From positions 2,286,866 to 2,350,865 of the forward strand of contig NZ_JBFMKQ010000001.1 in NCBI RefSeq assembly GCF_040786285.1: 64,000 nt of DNA, in the 5' to 3' direction. Shown piece by piece: positions 1 through 9,138 of this stretch. The notes beneath the pieces were generated by a model that was not told where the DNA came from, ran no database searches, and saw only the letters and a program-made list of their open reading frames with translations. Each line of letters starts with the position of its first letter. Within the stretch, counting starts at the first letter, position 1. The stretch is from Aquimarina sp040786285 (GTDB taxonomy: Bacteria > Bacteroidota > Bacteroidia > Flavobacteriales > Flavobacteriaceae). The position numbers and the translations under genes were made by a program.

Positions 1-3000
1 GCTCCTGGAGATGCTGTTAATACAGACTTAGAAACCACAACCTATTACGAGCGATCTGCCAGAGAGTGGAAAGCAGTCAATACAGGAACGGTAGGAGCCA
101 TCAACTTACAATTTGATGGGTATGATGATACCTGGTTATTATTAACGAGAACAGTAGATGGTGATTTTAGTGCCACTACAGGTACTACAGCAACGCCACT
201 TTCTGCAACAGGAACCGTTGCTACGACCTTAACAGGAACGACCTTCTTTACTCTAGCAAGACTAGCCACCAGTATAGAGTTTGAAGCAGCTACGGCAAGT
301 GCAGATGAAAATGCTGCAGTAAGTAACCTACCAAGATTATTAATAGACGGGACTTTAAATGCTGATACAGATATTGATGTAACCATTGCTGCAGGAGCAA
401 CTGCTGCTACACTAGGTACAGATTATACCTTTGGAGGGAATACAGCAGCCTTACCACAAACCATTACAGTAACGGTGCCGGCAGGAACGTATACATCAGG
501 GACTCCTGTAGAATGGACATCCTTAACACTTTCTGGCGGCGGAGCAATTACCTTTGCCATCACAGGTGATGCTATTGTAGAGGCAGATGAAACTATAGAT
601 TTGACGTTGTCTAATCCACAACCTGGATTGGTAGTACAAAATATAATTGGAGGTGCTTTAATAGATAACCATGTATATACGATCACTAATGATGATACCG
701 CGACAGTAACTATTGCTGCCGATACTGATGCAGACGAAACCACAGCCAGTAGAGTATTTACGCTAACTATGAGTACAGCGGTTTCTACCGATGTGGATGT
801 AAGCTATGCACTAACAGGTACTGCAGCAGATCCAGCGGATTATGATGATGCTACAACAGTAGTAGGAACAGTTACCATTACCGCAGGAACCACTACAGAA
901 ACTATTGATTTAACTGTAGTGAACGATACTGAAGTAGAAGTTACTGAAACGGTGATTGCCACACTAACGGCAGCAACTAATAATACTTCTGTTACTGCAG
1001 ATACGACTCCAGAGACATTAAACATTACAGATGATGACGCAGCAGCCTTAACAATCTCGATCGTTCAGACGACCGATGGAGCAGAAAGTGGTACACCAAC
1101 CAATGCCCAGTTTACGGTAAGTTTGGATGGTGGAGTGACCAACAATACAGGAGCTGCCATTACCGGTACGATTACCTTAACGGGTACTGCTACGGCAGGC
1201 AGTGACTATACCAATGTAACGAGTTTCTCTATCGCAGATGGAGATAGCTCCGTAGTAGTAGATATCCCGGTATTAGACGATAGCGAAGTAGAAGTTACCG
1301 AAACAGTAATCGCTACGATCTCTGCACCAAGTGTTGGAGCCGTAAGTGCTACAGATAATGCTACGGCCAATATTACAGATGATGATGCAACGGCCTTGAC
1401 GATTTCGATCGCTCAGACCACCGATGGAGCGGAAAGTGGTACACCCACCAATGCCCAGTTTACGGTAAGTTTGGATGGTGGAGTAACCAACAATACAGGT
1501 GCTGCCATTACCGGTACGATTACCTTAACAGGTACTGCTACGGCAGGTAGTGACTATACGAATGTAACGACCTTCTCCATCGCAGATGGTGATAGTTCTG
1601 TAGTAGTAGATATCCCGGTATTAGATGATACCGAAGTAGAAGTTACCGAAACGGTAATCGCTACGATTTCTGCACCAAGTGTTGGAGCGGTAAGTGCTAC
1701 AGATAATGCTACGGCCAATATCACAGATGATGATGCAACGGCCTTGACGATTTCGATCGCTCAAACCACCGATGGAGCCGAAAGTGGTACACCCACCGAT
1801 GCACAGTTTACGGTAAGCTTAGATGGTGGAGTCACCAACAATACAGGATCTGCTATTACTGGTACGCTTGCCTTAACCGGTACTGCGACCGCTGGCAGTG
1901 ACTATACCAATGTAACGACTTTTTCAATCGCAGATGGAGATAGCTCCGTAGTAGTAGATATCCCGGTATTAAACGATACCGAAGTAGAGGTTACCGAAAC
2001 AGTAATCGCTACGATTTCTGCACCAAGTGTGGGAGCCGTAAGTGCTACAGATAATGCTACGGCCAATATTACCGATGATGATGCAACGGCCTTGACGATT
2101 TCGATCGCTCAAACCACCGATGGTGCCGAATCTGGTACGCCAACCAATGCACAATTTACCGTGAGTTTGGATGGTGGTGTAACGAATAACACCGGAGCCA
2201 CTATTACCGGTACGCTTGCCTTAACAGGTACCGCTACGGCAGGCAGTGACTATACGAATGTGACGACCTTCTCGATCGCAGATGGAGATAGCTCCGTAGT
2301 AGTAGATATTCCGGTATTAAACGATACCGAAGTAGAAGTTACCGAAACAGTAATCGCTACGATCTCTGCACCCAATGTGGGAGCCGTAAGTGCTACAGAT
2401 AATGCAACAGCAAATATCACAGATGATGATTTAGCGGCCTTGACGATTTCAATCGGTACTCCGGTAGATGGTACCGAGGGTACTTCAAATATTACCTATA
2501 CAGTAAGCCTGGATGGCGGAGTTACTAATGAAACTGGTTCAGCGATTACCGGAACAGTAACCTTAACAGGAACAGCAACCAATGGTACCGATTATACCAA
2601 TGTAACCACATTCTCAATAGCTGATGGAGCCAATTCTGGAACCATCACGGTTACAGTAACCGATGATACCGATGTAGAAGTAAACGAAACAGTAATTGCA
2701 ACTATCTCTGCACCAAGTATAGGAGCAATAGGTACAGCCGCTGCCACTGCCAATATTATAGATGATGATGGTGCGGCCTTAACCATTTCGATAGGATCAC
2801 CAGTCGATGGTACCGAAGGAGGAGCTAATGTTTCGTATACCGTTTCTCTGGATGGAGGAGCAACCAATACAACTGGATCTGCCATTACAGGAACAGTAAC
2901 CTTAACAGGAACCGCAACCAATGGTACCGATTATATCAATGTAACCACCTTCTCGATTGCTAATACAGCCAGTTCTGGAACGATCACTGTACCAGTAACC

Positions 3001-6000
3001 GATGATAGTATTGTTGAGGTGAGTGAAACCGTGATTGCCACGATTTCTGCACCCAATGTCGGAGCCGTAAGTGCCACAGATAATGCAACGGCGAATATTC
3101 TCGATAATGATACCGCAGGATTAACCATTTCTATAGGATCACCAGTCGATGGTACCGAAGGAGGTGCCAATGTTTCATATACCGTTTCTCTCGATGGAGG
3201 ATTGAGTAATGGAACCGGAGCTGCCATAACAGGTACAGTTGCCTTAACAGGAACTGCGACCAATGGAACAGATTATACCAATGTGACTACCTTCTCTATC
3301 GCAGATGGTGATAGTTCTGTAGTAGTGGATATTCCCGTATTAGATGATACCGAAGTAGAAGTTACCGAAACCGTGATCGCTACGATCTCTGCACCAAGTG
3401 TAGGAACGATCAATACGGCTTCAGCGACAGCCAATATCACAGATGATGATGCAGCCGCTCTTACGATCTCTATCGGAAGTCCAGTTGATGGTACCGAAGG
3501 CACCTCAAATGTAAGTTATACTGTAAGCCTGGACGGCGGAGTGACCAATGAAACAGGTGCAGCGATCACCGGAACAGTTGCCTTAACAGGAACCGCGACT
3601 AATGGATTGGATTATACCAATGTAACCACCTTCTCGATTGCCGATGGAGCCAGTTCTGGAACTATTACGGTTACAGTAACCGATGATACCGATGTAGAAG
3701 TAAACGAAACAGTGATTGCCACGATTTCTGCACCCAATGTAGGAGCCGTAAGTGCCACGGATAATGCCACTGCCAATATTATAGATGATGATAGTGCATC
3801 CTTAACCATTTCTATAGGATCACCAGTCGATGGTACCGAAGGAGGAGCCAATGTTTCGTATACCGTGTCTCTGGATGGAGGAGTGACCAATACAACTGGA
3901 TCTGCCATTACCGGAACAGTTACCTTAACAGGAACCGCAACCAATGGTACCGATTATACCAATGTAACCACCTTCTCAATAGCCGATGGAGCAAGTTCTG
4001 GAACCATTACGGTTACAGTAACTGATGATAGTGATGTAGAAGTAACGGAAACGGTAATTGCCACCATTTCCGCACCCAATGTCGGAGCGGTAAGTGCCAC
4101 GGATAATGCAACAGCGAATATTCTCGATAATGATGCAGCAGCTTTAACGATTTCTATAGGTAGCCCGATAGATGGTACCGAAGGCGCATCCAATATAAGT
4201 TACACTGTAAGCCTGGATGGAGGATTGAGTAATGGAACAGGTTCAGCGATCACAGGAACGGTTGCCTTAACAGGAACTGCAACCAATGGATCGGATTATA
4301 CCAATGTAACCACCTTCTCAATAGCTGATGGAGCAAGTTCTGGAACCATTACGGTTACAGTAACCGATGATACCGATGTAGAAGTAAACGAAACCGTGAT
4401 CGCTACGATTTCTGCACCAAGTGTAGGAGCCGTAAGTGCCACGGATAATGCAACGGCCAATATTATAGATGATGATAGTGCATCCTTAACGATTTCTATA
4501 GGATCACCAGTCGATGGTACCGAAGGAGGAGCCAATGTTTCGTATACGGTTTCTCTGGATGGAGGAGCGACCAATACCACTGGATCTGCCATTACAGGAA
4601 CGGTTACCTTAACAGGAACCGCAACCAATAGTACAGATTACACCAATGTGACTACCTTCTCGATAGCCGATGGAGCAAGTTCTGGAACCATCACCGTAAC
4701 CGTAACAGATGATAGTGATGTAGAAGTAAACGAAACCGTGATCGCTACGATTTCTGCACCCAATGTAGGAGCCGTAAGTGCCACGGATAATGCAACGGCC
4801 AATATTCTCGATAATGATGCAGCAGCTTTAACCATTTCTATAGGATCACCAGTCGATGGTACCGAAGGAGGAGCCAATGTTTCATATACCGTTTCTCTGG
4901 ATGGAGGATTGAGTAATGGAACCGGAGCGGCCATCACCGGTACAGTTGCCTTAACAGGAACTGCGACTAATGGATCGGATTATACTAATGTAACTACCTT
5001 CTCTATTGCCGATGGGGCCAGTTCTGGAACGATCACTGTACCAGTGACTGATGATACTGATGTAGAAGTAACGGAAACTGTAATTGCCACGATTTCAGCA
5101 CCAAGTGTAGGAACGATCAATACGGCTGCAGCGACAGCGAATATCAATGATGACGACTCAGCAGCTTTAACAATTTCTATCGGAAGCCCGGTTGATGGCA
5201 CCGAAGGTGGCGCAGCTATTTCGTATACAGTTTCTCTCGATGGAGGAGTTACCAACACTACTGGAGCAGCGATCACAGGAACAGTTGCCTTAACAGGAAC
5301 AGCGACCAACGGATCAGATTATACCGATGTAACCACTTTTTCGATTGCAGATGGAGCCAGTTCAACAACAATTATAGTAACAGTTACCGATGATACCGAA
5401 GTTGAGGTAACAGAAACGGTGATTGCCACCATTTCTGCACCCAATGTCGGAGCGGTAAGTGCTACGAATAGTTCTACAGCAAATATTATTGATGATGATG
5501 ACATTAGTGTTACCGCAACAGGTACAATGATTAGTGCTGCCGATGGTGCAGCAGTAGCCAATGGTATAGAAACTGAAACCATTACAGTACAGTTAAAAGA
5601 TGCTGTAGGCAATGATCTTACAGGGGCAGGAATTAATGTAACCTTTGCGGTTACAGGAAGTGCCGTACTGTCATCGACAACGGCAGTTACAGATGCAAAT
5701 GGTACAGCCACTATAACAATTACCAGCGCTGTTGCAGAAACCGTAGATGTGACCGCAACTATTGATGATGATAATGATGGAGGAACTACTGCAGAAGTGG
5801 CTATTCTAAATGGAAGTCCGGCACAAGTTTTATTTACATCTGATGCTCCGGATCCAACAAATGCGAATACAACAATTATAGCAACAGGACCTGTTCCTGC
5901 AAATGGAACAGATGTATCGACAGTAACGGTGCAGTTAGCTGATTCTAACGGTAATTTACTTACTACTGGAGGTGAGACTGTTGCATTAAATGTTTCTGGA

Positions 6001-7020
6001 AATGCTGTGCTCGTAAGTGGAGTTACAGATAATGGAGATGGAACATATACGGCTACCTATAGTAATTTATTAGTGGAGTCGGTAACGATTACCGGTACTT
6101 TAAATGGAGCCGCTATAAGTAATAACGCTACAATTAGTTTCATTTTAGATACAGATCCTAATTGTACAGTAAACTGTGATACCGATAGTGATGGTGATTG
6201 TGATCTAAATTGTGATACCGATGGCGATGGGGATTGTGATCTGAATTGTGATACCGATGGCGATGGTGATTGTGATCTAAATTGTGATACCGATGGTGAT
6301 GGCGATTGTGATATCAATTGTGATACCGATGGAGATGGTGATTGTGATCTGAATTGTGATACCGATGGTGATGGGGATTGTGATCTGAATTGTGATACCG
6401 ATGGTGATGGGGATTGCGATGTGAATTGTGATACCGATGGCGATGGTGATTGTGATCTGAATTGTGATACTGATGGCGATGGTGATTGCGATGTGAATTG
6501 TGATACCGATGGTGATGGTGATTGCGATGTGAATTGTGATACCGATGGCGATGGTGATTGTGATCTGAATTGTGATACCGATGGTGATGGTGATTGTGAT
6601 CTGAATTGTGATACCGATGGCGATGGGGATTGCGACCTCAATTGCGATACCGATGGTGATGGTGATTGTGATTTAAATTGTGATACCGATGGTGATGGTG
6701 TTTGTGATGTGAATTGTGACACTTTCGGATCTTTAGAAATCAATCAAGGATTCTCTCCTAATGGTGATGGTGTTAATGATACCTGGATAATCGGAGGGAT
6801 CGAATCTTTTCCTAACCACGAGGTTAAACTTTTTAATCGATGGGGTATTGAAGTATTCTCTGCAATTAACTATCAGAATGACTGGAACGGAGTCTCTACA
6901 GGAAAACGAGTCCTTGGAGGTTCGAGAGATAGGTTGCCCACAGGGGCTTATTATTATGTGATCGAGACAGGAACCACTGAAGTAGCACCTTTTACAGGTT
7001 GGATATATATAAACTATTAA
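1..7020 (+). CDS. Giant Calx-beta repeat T9SS type B adhesin, 5' end missing
   Basis: Very large cell-surface protein, probably an adhesin exported by the type IX secretion system. The reading frame is open from base 1, so the gene starts before the window; the GTG at 475 is only an internal codon. 2339 residues are visible. In order: a lead-in region (bases 1-696) with one divergent Calx-beta-like unit; 14 clear Calx-beta units (697-5502) of about 113-116 aa, each ending in a DDD or DND acidic motif; two Big-1/invasin-like Ig domains (about 5503-6160); 15 Cys/Asp 12-residue repeats (6178-6717); and a C-terminal CHU_C/type B sorting domain with SPNGDGVNDTW and FNRWG. Calx-beta units and the DxDxDG repeats usually bind calcium. 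A SprF-family gene follows after 69 nt, the usual partner of type B cargo. Adhesin function is inferred from architecture. Confidence 0.93.
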   Translation, partial: APGDAVNTDLETTTYYERSAREWKAVNTGTVGAINLQFDGYDDTWLLLTRTVDGDFSATTGTTATPLSATGTVATTLTGTTFFTLARLATSIEFEAATASADENAAVSNLPRLLIDGTLNADTDIDVTIAAGATAATLGTDYTFGGNTAALPQTITVTVPAGTYTSGTPVEWTSLTLSGGGAITFAITGDAIVEADETIDLTLSNPQPGLVVQNIIGGALIDNHVYTITNDDTATVTIAADTDADETTASRVFTLTMSTAVSTDVDVSYALTGTAADPADYDDATTVVGTVTITAGTTTETIDLTVVNDTEVEVTETVIATLTAATNNTSVTADTTPETLNITDDDAAALTISIVQTTDGAESGTPTNAQFTVSLDGGVTNNTGAAITGTITLTGTATAGSDYTNVTSFSIADGDSSVVVDIPVLDDSEVEVTETVIATISAPSVGAVSATDNATANITDDDATALTISIAQTTDGAESGTPTNAQFTVSLDGGVTNNTGAAITGTITLTGTATAGSDYTNVTTFSIADGDSSVVVDIPVLDDTEVEVTETVIATISAPSVGAVSATDNATANITDDDATALTISIAQTTDGAESGTPTDAQFTVSLDGGVTNNTGSAITGTLALTGTATAGSDYTNVTTFSIADGDSSVVVDIPVLNDTEVEVTETVIATISAPSVGAVSATDNATANITDDDATALTISIAQTTDGAESGTPTNAQFTVSLDGGVTNNTGATITGTLALTGTATAGSDYTNVTTFSIADGDSSVVVDIPVLNDTEVEVTETVIATISAPNVGAVSATDNATANITDDDLAALTISIGTPVDGTEGTSNITYTVSLDGGVTNETGSAITGTVTLTGTATNGTDYTNVTTFSIADGANSGTITVTVTDDTDVEVNETVIATISAPSIGAIGTAAATANIIDDDGAALTISIGSPVDGTEGGANVSYTVSLDGGATNTTGSAITGTVTLTGTATNGTDYINVTTFSIANTASSGTITVPVTDDSIVEVSETVIATISAPNVGAVSATDNATANILDNDTAGLTISIGSPVDGTEGGANVSYTVSLDGGLSNGTGAAITGTVALTGTATNGTDYTNVTTFSIADGDSSVVVDIPVLDDTEVEVTETVIATISAPSVGTINTASATANITDDDAAALTISIGSPVDGTEGTSNVSYTVSLDGGVTNETGAAITGTVALTGTATNGLDYTNVTTFSIADGASSGTITVTVTDDTDVEVNETVIATISAPNVGAVSATDNATANIIDDDSASLTISIGSPVDGTEGGANVSYTVSLDGGVTNTTGSAITGTVTLTGTATNGTDYTNVTTFSIADGASSGTITVTVTDDSDVEVTETVIATISAPNVGAVSATDNATANILDNDAAALTISIGSPIDGTEGASNISYTVSLDGGLSNGTGSAITGTVALTGTATNGSDYTNVTTFSIADGASSGTITVTVTDDTDVEVNETVIATISAPSVGAVSATDNATANIIDDDSASLTISIGSPVDGTEGGANVSYTVSLDGGATNTTGSAITGTVTLTGTATNSTDYTNVTTFSIADGASSGTITVTVTDDSDVEVNETVIATISAPNVGAVSATDNATANILDNDAAALTISIGSPVDGTEGGANVSYTVSLDGGLSNGTGAAITGTVALTGTATNGSDYTNVTTFSIADGASSGTITVPVTDDTDVEVTETVIATISAPSVGTINTAAATANINDDDSAALTISIGSPVDGTEGGAAISYTVSLDGGVTNTTGAAITGTVALTGTATNGSDYTDVTTFSIADGASSTTIIVTVTDDTEVEVTETVIATISAPNVGAVSATNSSTANIIDDDDISVTATGTMISAADGAAVANGIETETITVQLKDAVGNDLTGAGINVTFAVTGSAVLSSTTAVTDANGTATITITSAVAETVDVTATIDDDNDGGTTAEVAILNGSPAQVLFTSDAPDPTNANTTIIATGPVPANGTDVSTVTVQLADSNGNLLTTGGETVALNVSGNAVLVSGVTDNGDGTYTATYSNLLVESVTITGTLNGAAISNNATISFILDTDPNCTVNCDTDSDGDCDLNCDTDGDGDCDLNCDTDGDGDCDLNCDTDGDGDCDINCDTDGDGDCDLNCDTDGDGDCDLNCDTDGDGDCDVNCDTDGDGDCDLNCDTDGDGDCDVNCDTDGDGDCDVNCDTDGDGDCDLNCDTDGDGDCDLNCDTDGDGDCDLNCDTDGDGDCDLNCDTDGDGVCDVNCDTFGSLEINQGFSPNGDGVNDTWIIGGIESFPNHEVKLFNRWGIEVFSAINYQNDWNGVSTGKRVLGGSRDRLPTGAYYYVIETGTTEVAPFTGWIYINY
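697..5502 (+). repeat. Tandem Calx-beta coding repeats, 14 units
   Basis: Fourteen in-frame tandem units. Units starting at 1039, 1387, 1735 and 2083 are each exactly 348 bp and nearly identical at DNA level. The nine units from 2431 to 5502 average about 341 bp and fall into alternating subtypes ending in DDD or DND. The DNA-level similarity implies recent duplication or ongoing gene conversion. Unit number probably varies between strains and is prone to misassembly with short reads. Confidence 0.93.
6178..6717 (+). repeat. 15 x 36-bp tandem repeat, Cys/Asp-rich stalk
   Basis: Fifteen contiguous 36-bp units, each encoding the 12-mer DTDGDGDCDxNC with x = L, V or I. The first unit has S for G and the last has GVCDVNC. 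Each unit has two cysteines and a DxDxDG loop like thrombospondin type 3 repeats. Most unit-to-unit changes are synonymous third-base differences, so the protein repeat is under selection. It lies between the Ig-like domains and the sorting domain. Confidence 0.95.
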
Positions 7021-7036
7021 ATGATATGTAATTAAC

Positions 7037-7064
7037 GAGAGGATGAACATCTTGTCATCCTCTC
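7037..7064 (+). other. Intercistronic stem-loop
   Basis: Perfect 10-bp inverted repeat (gagaggatga / tcatcctctc) with an 8-nt loop in the 69-nt gap between the adhesin and the SprF-like gene. No T-run follows, so it looks like an RNA processing or stability hairpin rather than a strong terminator. Its role is inferred. Confidence 0.55.
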
Positions 7065-7089
7065 TATAAAAACAACAAAATATAAGCAA

Positions 7090-7983
7090 ATGAAAAATTT
7101 AAAAACTATATTTTTTGTACTAGCACTATCATTTGTAGTACAAGCAACAGCTCAACAAGATCCACATTTTAGTCTCTATAAATATAATATGAATATTATA
7201 TCACCAGCCTATGCAGGTACTAATGGAAGCCTAGAAGCTATGTTTGGTGTTCGTAGTCAATGGGTGGGTATACCAGATGGCCCTGAAATCCTTAATTTTA
7301 ATATAAACTCGCCCATAGGTAAGAATGTTGGAGTAGGGTTGAGCATTGTTAATGATCAGGTTTTTGTTTTAGAAGAAACACATTTATATGCCGACTTTTC
7401 TTATAAAATACAGGTAGGTAACGATTTAAATTTATATGCAGGTGTTAAAGCAGGAGGAACATTTTTAAATGTTGATCTTAATGCTTTAGATATTGATGAT
7501 GATCCTCTATTTGCAGAAAATGTAAGCAATTTTAATCCTAATATAGGGGTAGGTTTCTATTTGAAAGCACCTCAATACTATGTTACTGTATCAGCTCCGT
7601 CTTTACTCAAAAATGATAGGTTTGAGAGAGAAGGGGTTGTTCCGGTATCGGCTAGTGATGATGTATCCTTTTTCTTAGGAGGAGGAGGTGATTTTGTAAT
7701 TAGCAGATCGCTTGATAATACATTTAAGTTACGTCCATCTACGTTAATAAGAGCAGTAAATGGATCTCCTATATCTATCGATCTCACCGCATCGGGAGTG
7801 TTTAATGATCGTTTCGAACTGGGAGCAAACTATCGATTAGATGAAAGTGTTACTTTCTTTATTACCGCTGGCTTTATAGATAGTGTGCTTCATTTTGGAT
7901 ACGCATACGAGTATACCACTACCGATGTGGGTACATATAATAATGGAACTCATGAAATCATAATGAAACTAAAACTAAAATAA
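7090..7983 (+). CDS. PorP/SprF family type IX secretion membrane protein
   Basis: Outer-membrane protein of 297 aa of the PorP/SprF family. Members are predicted beta-barrels that work with T9SS, and SprF-type members are typically encoded directly after a type B cargo gene and are needed for its export or surface attachment. The N-terminus is a signal peptide ending near TAQQ, followed by the family hallmark QDPHFSLYKYNMNIISPAYAG. The rest alternates as expected of a barrel, with GVGLSIVNDQ and a Gly/aromatic-rich end. It lies 69 nt after the giant adhesin and before two terminators, so the two genes form a cargo/partner unit. Family assignment is sure; the specific pairing is inferred from position. 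Confidence 0.92.
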   Translation: MKNLKTIFFVLALSFVVQATAQQDPHFSLYKYNMNIISPAYAGTNGSLEAMFGVRSQWVGIPDGPEILNFNINSPIGKNVGVGLSIVNDQVFVLEETHLYADFSYKIQVGNDLNLYAGVKAGGTFLNVDLNALDIDDDPLFAENVSNFNPNIGVGFYLKAPQYYVTVSAPSLLKNDRFEREGVVPVSASDDVSFFLGGGGDFVISRSLDNTFKLRPSTLIRAVNGSPISIDLTASGVFNDRFELGANYRLDESVTFFITAGFIDSVLHFGYAYEYTTTDVGTYNNGTHEIIMKLKLK

Positions 7984-8062
7984 TGGGCTATGGATTAATA
8001 ATATAAACTGATTGTACTATGTATAATTAGTTGTACGATGCATTTTGACGATGTGTTTACTT

Positions 8063-8100
8063 AAACCCCCTGTTGTTAGGGGTAATTTCGGGGGGTTTTA
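8063..8100 (+). terminator. Terminator copy 1 after the SprF-like gene
   Basis: Stem aaaccccc (8063-8070) pairs with gggggttt (8091-8098); a short T-run follows. It is the first of two near-identical terminators. Confidence 0.75.
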
Positions 8101-8184
8101 AATTTAGATTGTAGTTATAAAATATAAGTTGCTTGTTATTTGAATAAGCAGCTATAAAGATGCATTTGACGATGTGTTTACTTT

Positions 8185-8226
8185 AAACCCCCCGTTATTA
8201 GGGGTAATTGCGGGGGGTTTTCTTTT
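8185..8226 (+). terminator. Terminator copy 2 after the SprF-like gene
   Basis: Stem aaacccccc (8185-8193) pairs with ggggggttt (8212-8220), followed by a T-rich tail. It has a stronger stem and tail than copy 1. Confidence 0.8.
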
Positions 8227-8334
8227 AGAAAGAATAATTAAATCATAAATTTTTAAGTGTTTGTCAATCTAACTAAATGATGATTAAGTTCAATTCTTAT
8301 TATATCGTTTAGTTTGGTTATTAGGATTGAAGCT

Positions 8335-8369
8335 AAGCTGCCTTTTGTGATTGAGGCAGCTTTTTTTAT
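8335..8369 (+). terminator. Hairpin plus T-run upstream of the RNA methyltransferase
   Basis: Stem aagctgcc (8335-8342) and ggcagctt (8355-8362), then a run of T. It is an intrinsic terminator or attenuator between the SprF-like gene and the methyltransferase. Its presence argues that the methyltransferase starts at 8407 and not at the upstream in-frame ATG at 8314, because the longer form would have to translate through this hairpin. Confidence 0.7.
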
Positions 8370-8406
8370 ATCAAAAAATAGGAGATGTTTTTATATTTTA
8401 GCTTTT

Positions 8407-9063
8407 ATGTTAGATGTAAAACTTATAGAATATTTAGAATCATTCCTCACTCCAAGACGGTTAGGTTTGTATGAAAAGGTGTTAAGCCAAAGAACCAATC
8501 ATTTTACTGTGGCTATCGAAGATGTATATCAGTTGCACAATACCAGTGCTGTAATACGAAGTTGTGATGTTTTTGGGATTCAGAATGTACATGTGATTGA
8601 AGAGGTGAATATAAAACGTATCGATAGAGAAATCGCTATGGGTGCCCAGAAATGGGTAGATGTTAATAGATATCCAACCACTAACGAATGTTTAAAAAAA
8701 CTAAAGAATAAAGGGTATCAAATTGTCGCTACAACTCCTCATGATGATTCTAAAGTATTGCAAGATTTTGATGTAACAAAGCCTTCTGCTTTTTTCTTTG
8801 GGAGAGAACAGCAGGGATTAAGTGATGAAATTCTTGATGCTGCAGACTGCAAGTTACATATACCGATGGTAGGCTTTACAGAAAGCCTTAATATTTCTGT
8901 TTCTGCTGCTATTATATTACAACATGTTACTTCAGAATTAAGGAAAACGGATTTGGTATGGCAATTATCAGACGAGGAAAAATTACAGAAACGCATGGAA
9001 TGGGCTAAGAAGGTGATCAAAAGTCATGAGCAGATTATTGCCAGATATCATGAAAATAAGTAA
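8407..9063 (+). CDS. TrmH/SpoU family RNA 2'-O-methyltransferase
   Basis: SPOUT-class methyltransferase of 218 aa that transfers a methyl group from S-adenosylmethionine to a ribose 2'-OH, most likely of tRNA guanosine 18 (TrmH-like). Motifs seen are the substrate-side NTSAVIRSCDVFG, then FFFGREQQGLSDE and IPMVGFTESLNISVSAAI, the trefoil-knot SAM-binding motifs 2 and 3 of the family. The C-terminus is helical and basic. I chose the start at 8407 (MLDVKLIEY); an upstream ATG at 8314 adds 31 unconserved-looking residues and crosses a terminator hairpin. tRNA rather than rRNA as substrate is an inference from size and motif spacing. Confidence 0.88.
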   Translation: MLDVKLIEYLESFLTPRRLGLYEKVLSQRTNHFTVAIEDVYQLHNTSAVIRSCDVFGIQNVHVIEEVNIKRIDREIAMGAQKWVDVNRYPTTNECLKKLKNKGYQIVATTPHDDSKVLQDFDVTKPSAFFFGREQQGLSDEILDAADCKLHIPMVGFTESLNISVSAAIILQHVTSELRKTDLVWQLSDEEKLQKRMEWAKKVIKSHEQIIARYHENK

Positions 9064-9068
9064 CTTTC

Positions 9069-9131
9069 TAACACTTAACACTTAACACTTAACACTTAAC
9101 ACTTAACACTTAACACTTAACACTTAACACC
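9069..9131 (+). repeat. Heptamer tandem repeat (taacact)n
   Basis: Nine contiguous 7-bp units taacact from 9069, the ninth ending in a C, followed by a degenerate tenth (taacatt). It fills the gap between the methyltransferase stop and the VOC-protein ATG at 9139. Simple-sequence repeats of this kind can change length by slippage. Confidence 0.95.
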
Positions 9132-9138
9132 TAACATT

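Larger units (their letters stand above)
8037..8226 (+). repeat. Direct repeat carrying two copies of one terminator
   Basis: A segment starting gatgcatttTgacgatgtg occurs twice, at 8037 and 8159 (offset 122). Each copy has the same 5' part, the same hairpin and a similar loop, and they differ by a few bases. About 60 bp separates them. It is a local duplication of the terminator module after the SprF-like gene. Confidence 0.85.

Noticed and set aside
6178..6717. 36-bp periodic array as a CRISPR
   Set aside because: Units are contiguous with no unique spacers, and the array is in frame within a protein.
2592..6743. Long minus-strand frames across the adhesin repeats, including SQSPSPSV-type repeats at 6057-6743
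   Set aside because: They mirror the periodic coding strand; all are repeats of the same antisense pattern with no signal, motif or promoter.
475..7020. GTG at 475 as the start of the adhesin gene
   Set aside because: The frame is open from base 1 and reads as the same kind of protein before 475; the gene continues off the left edge.
8314..8406. N-terminal extension of the RNA methyltransferase
   Set aside because: Crosses a terminator hairpin and is unlike the family; start moved to 8407.
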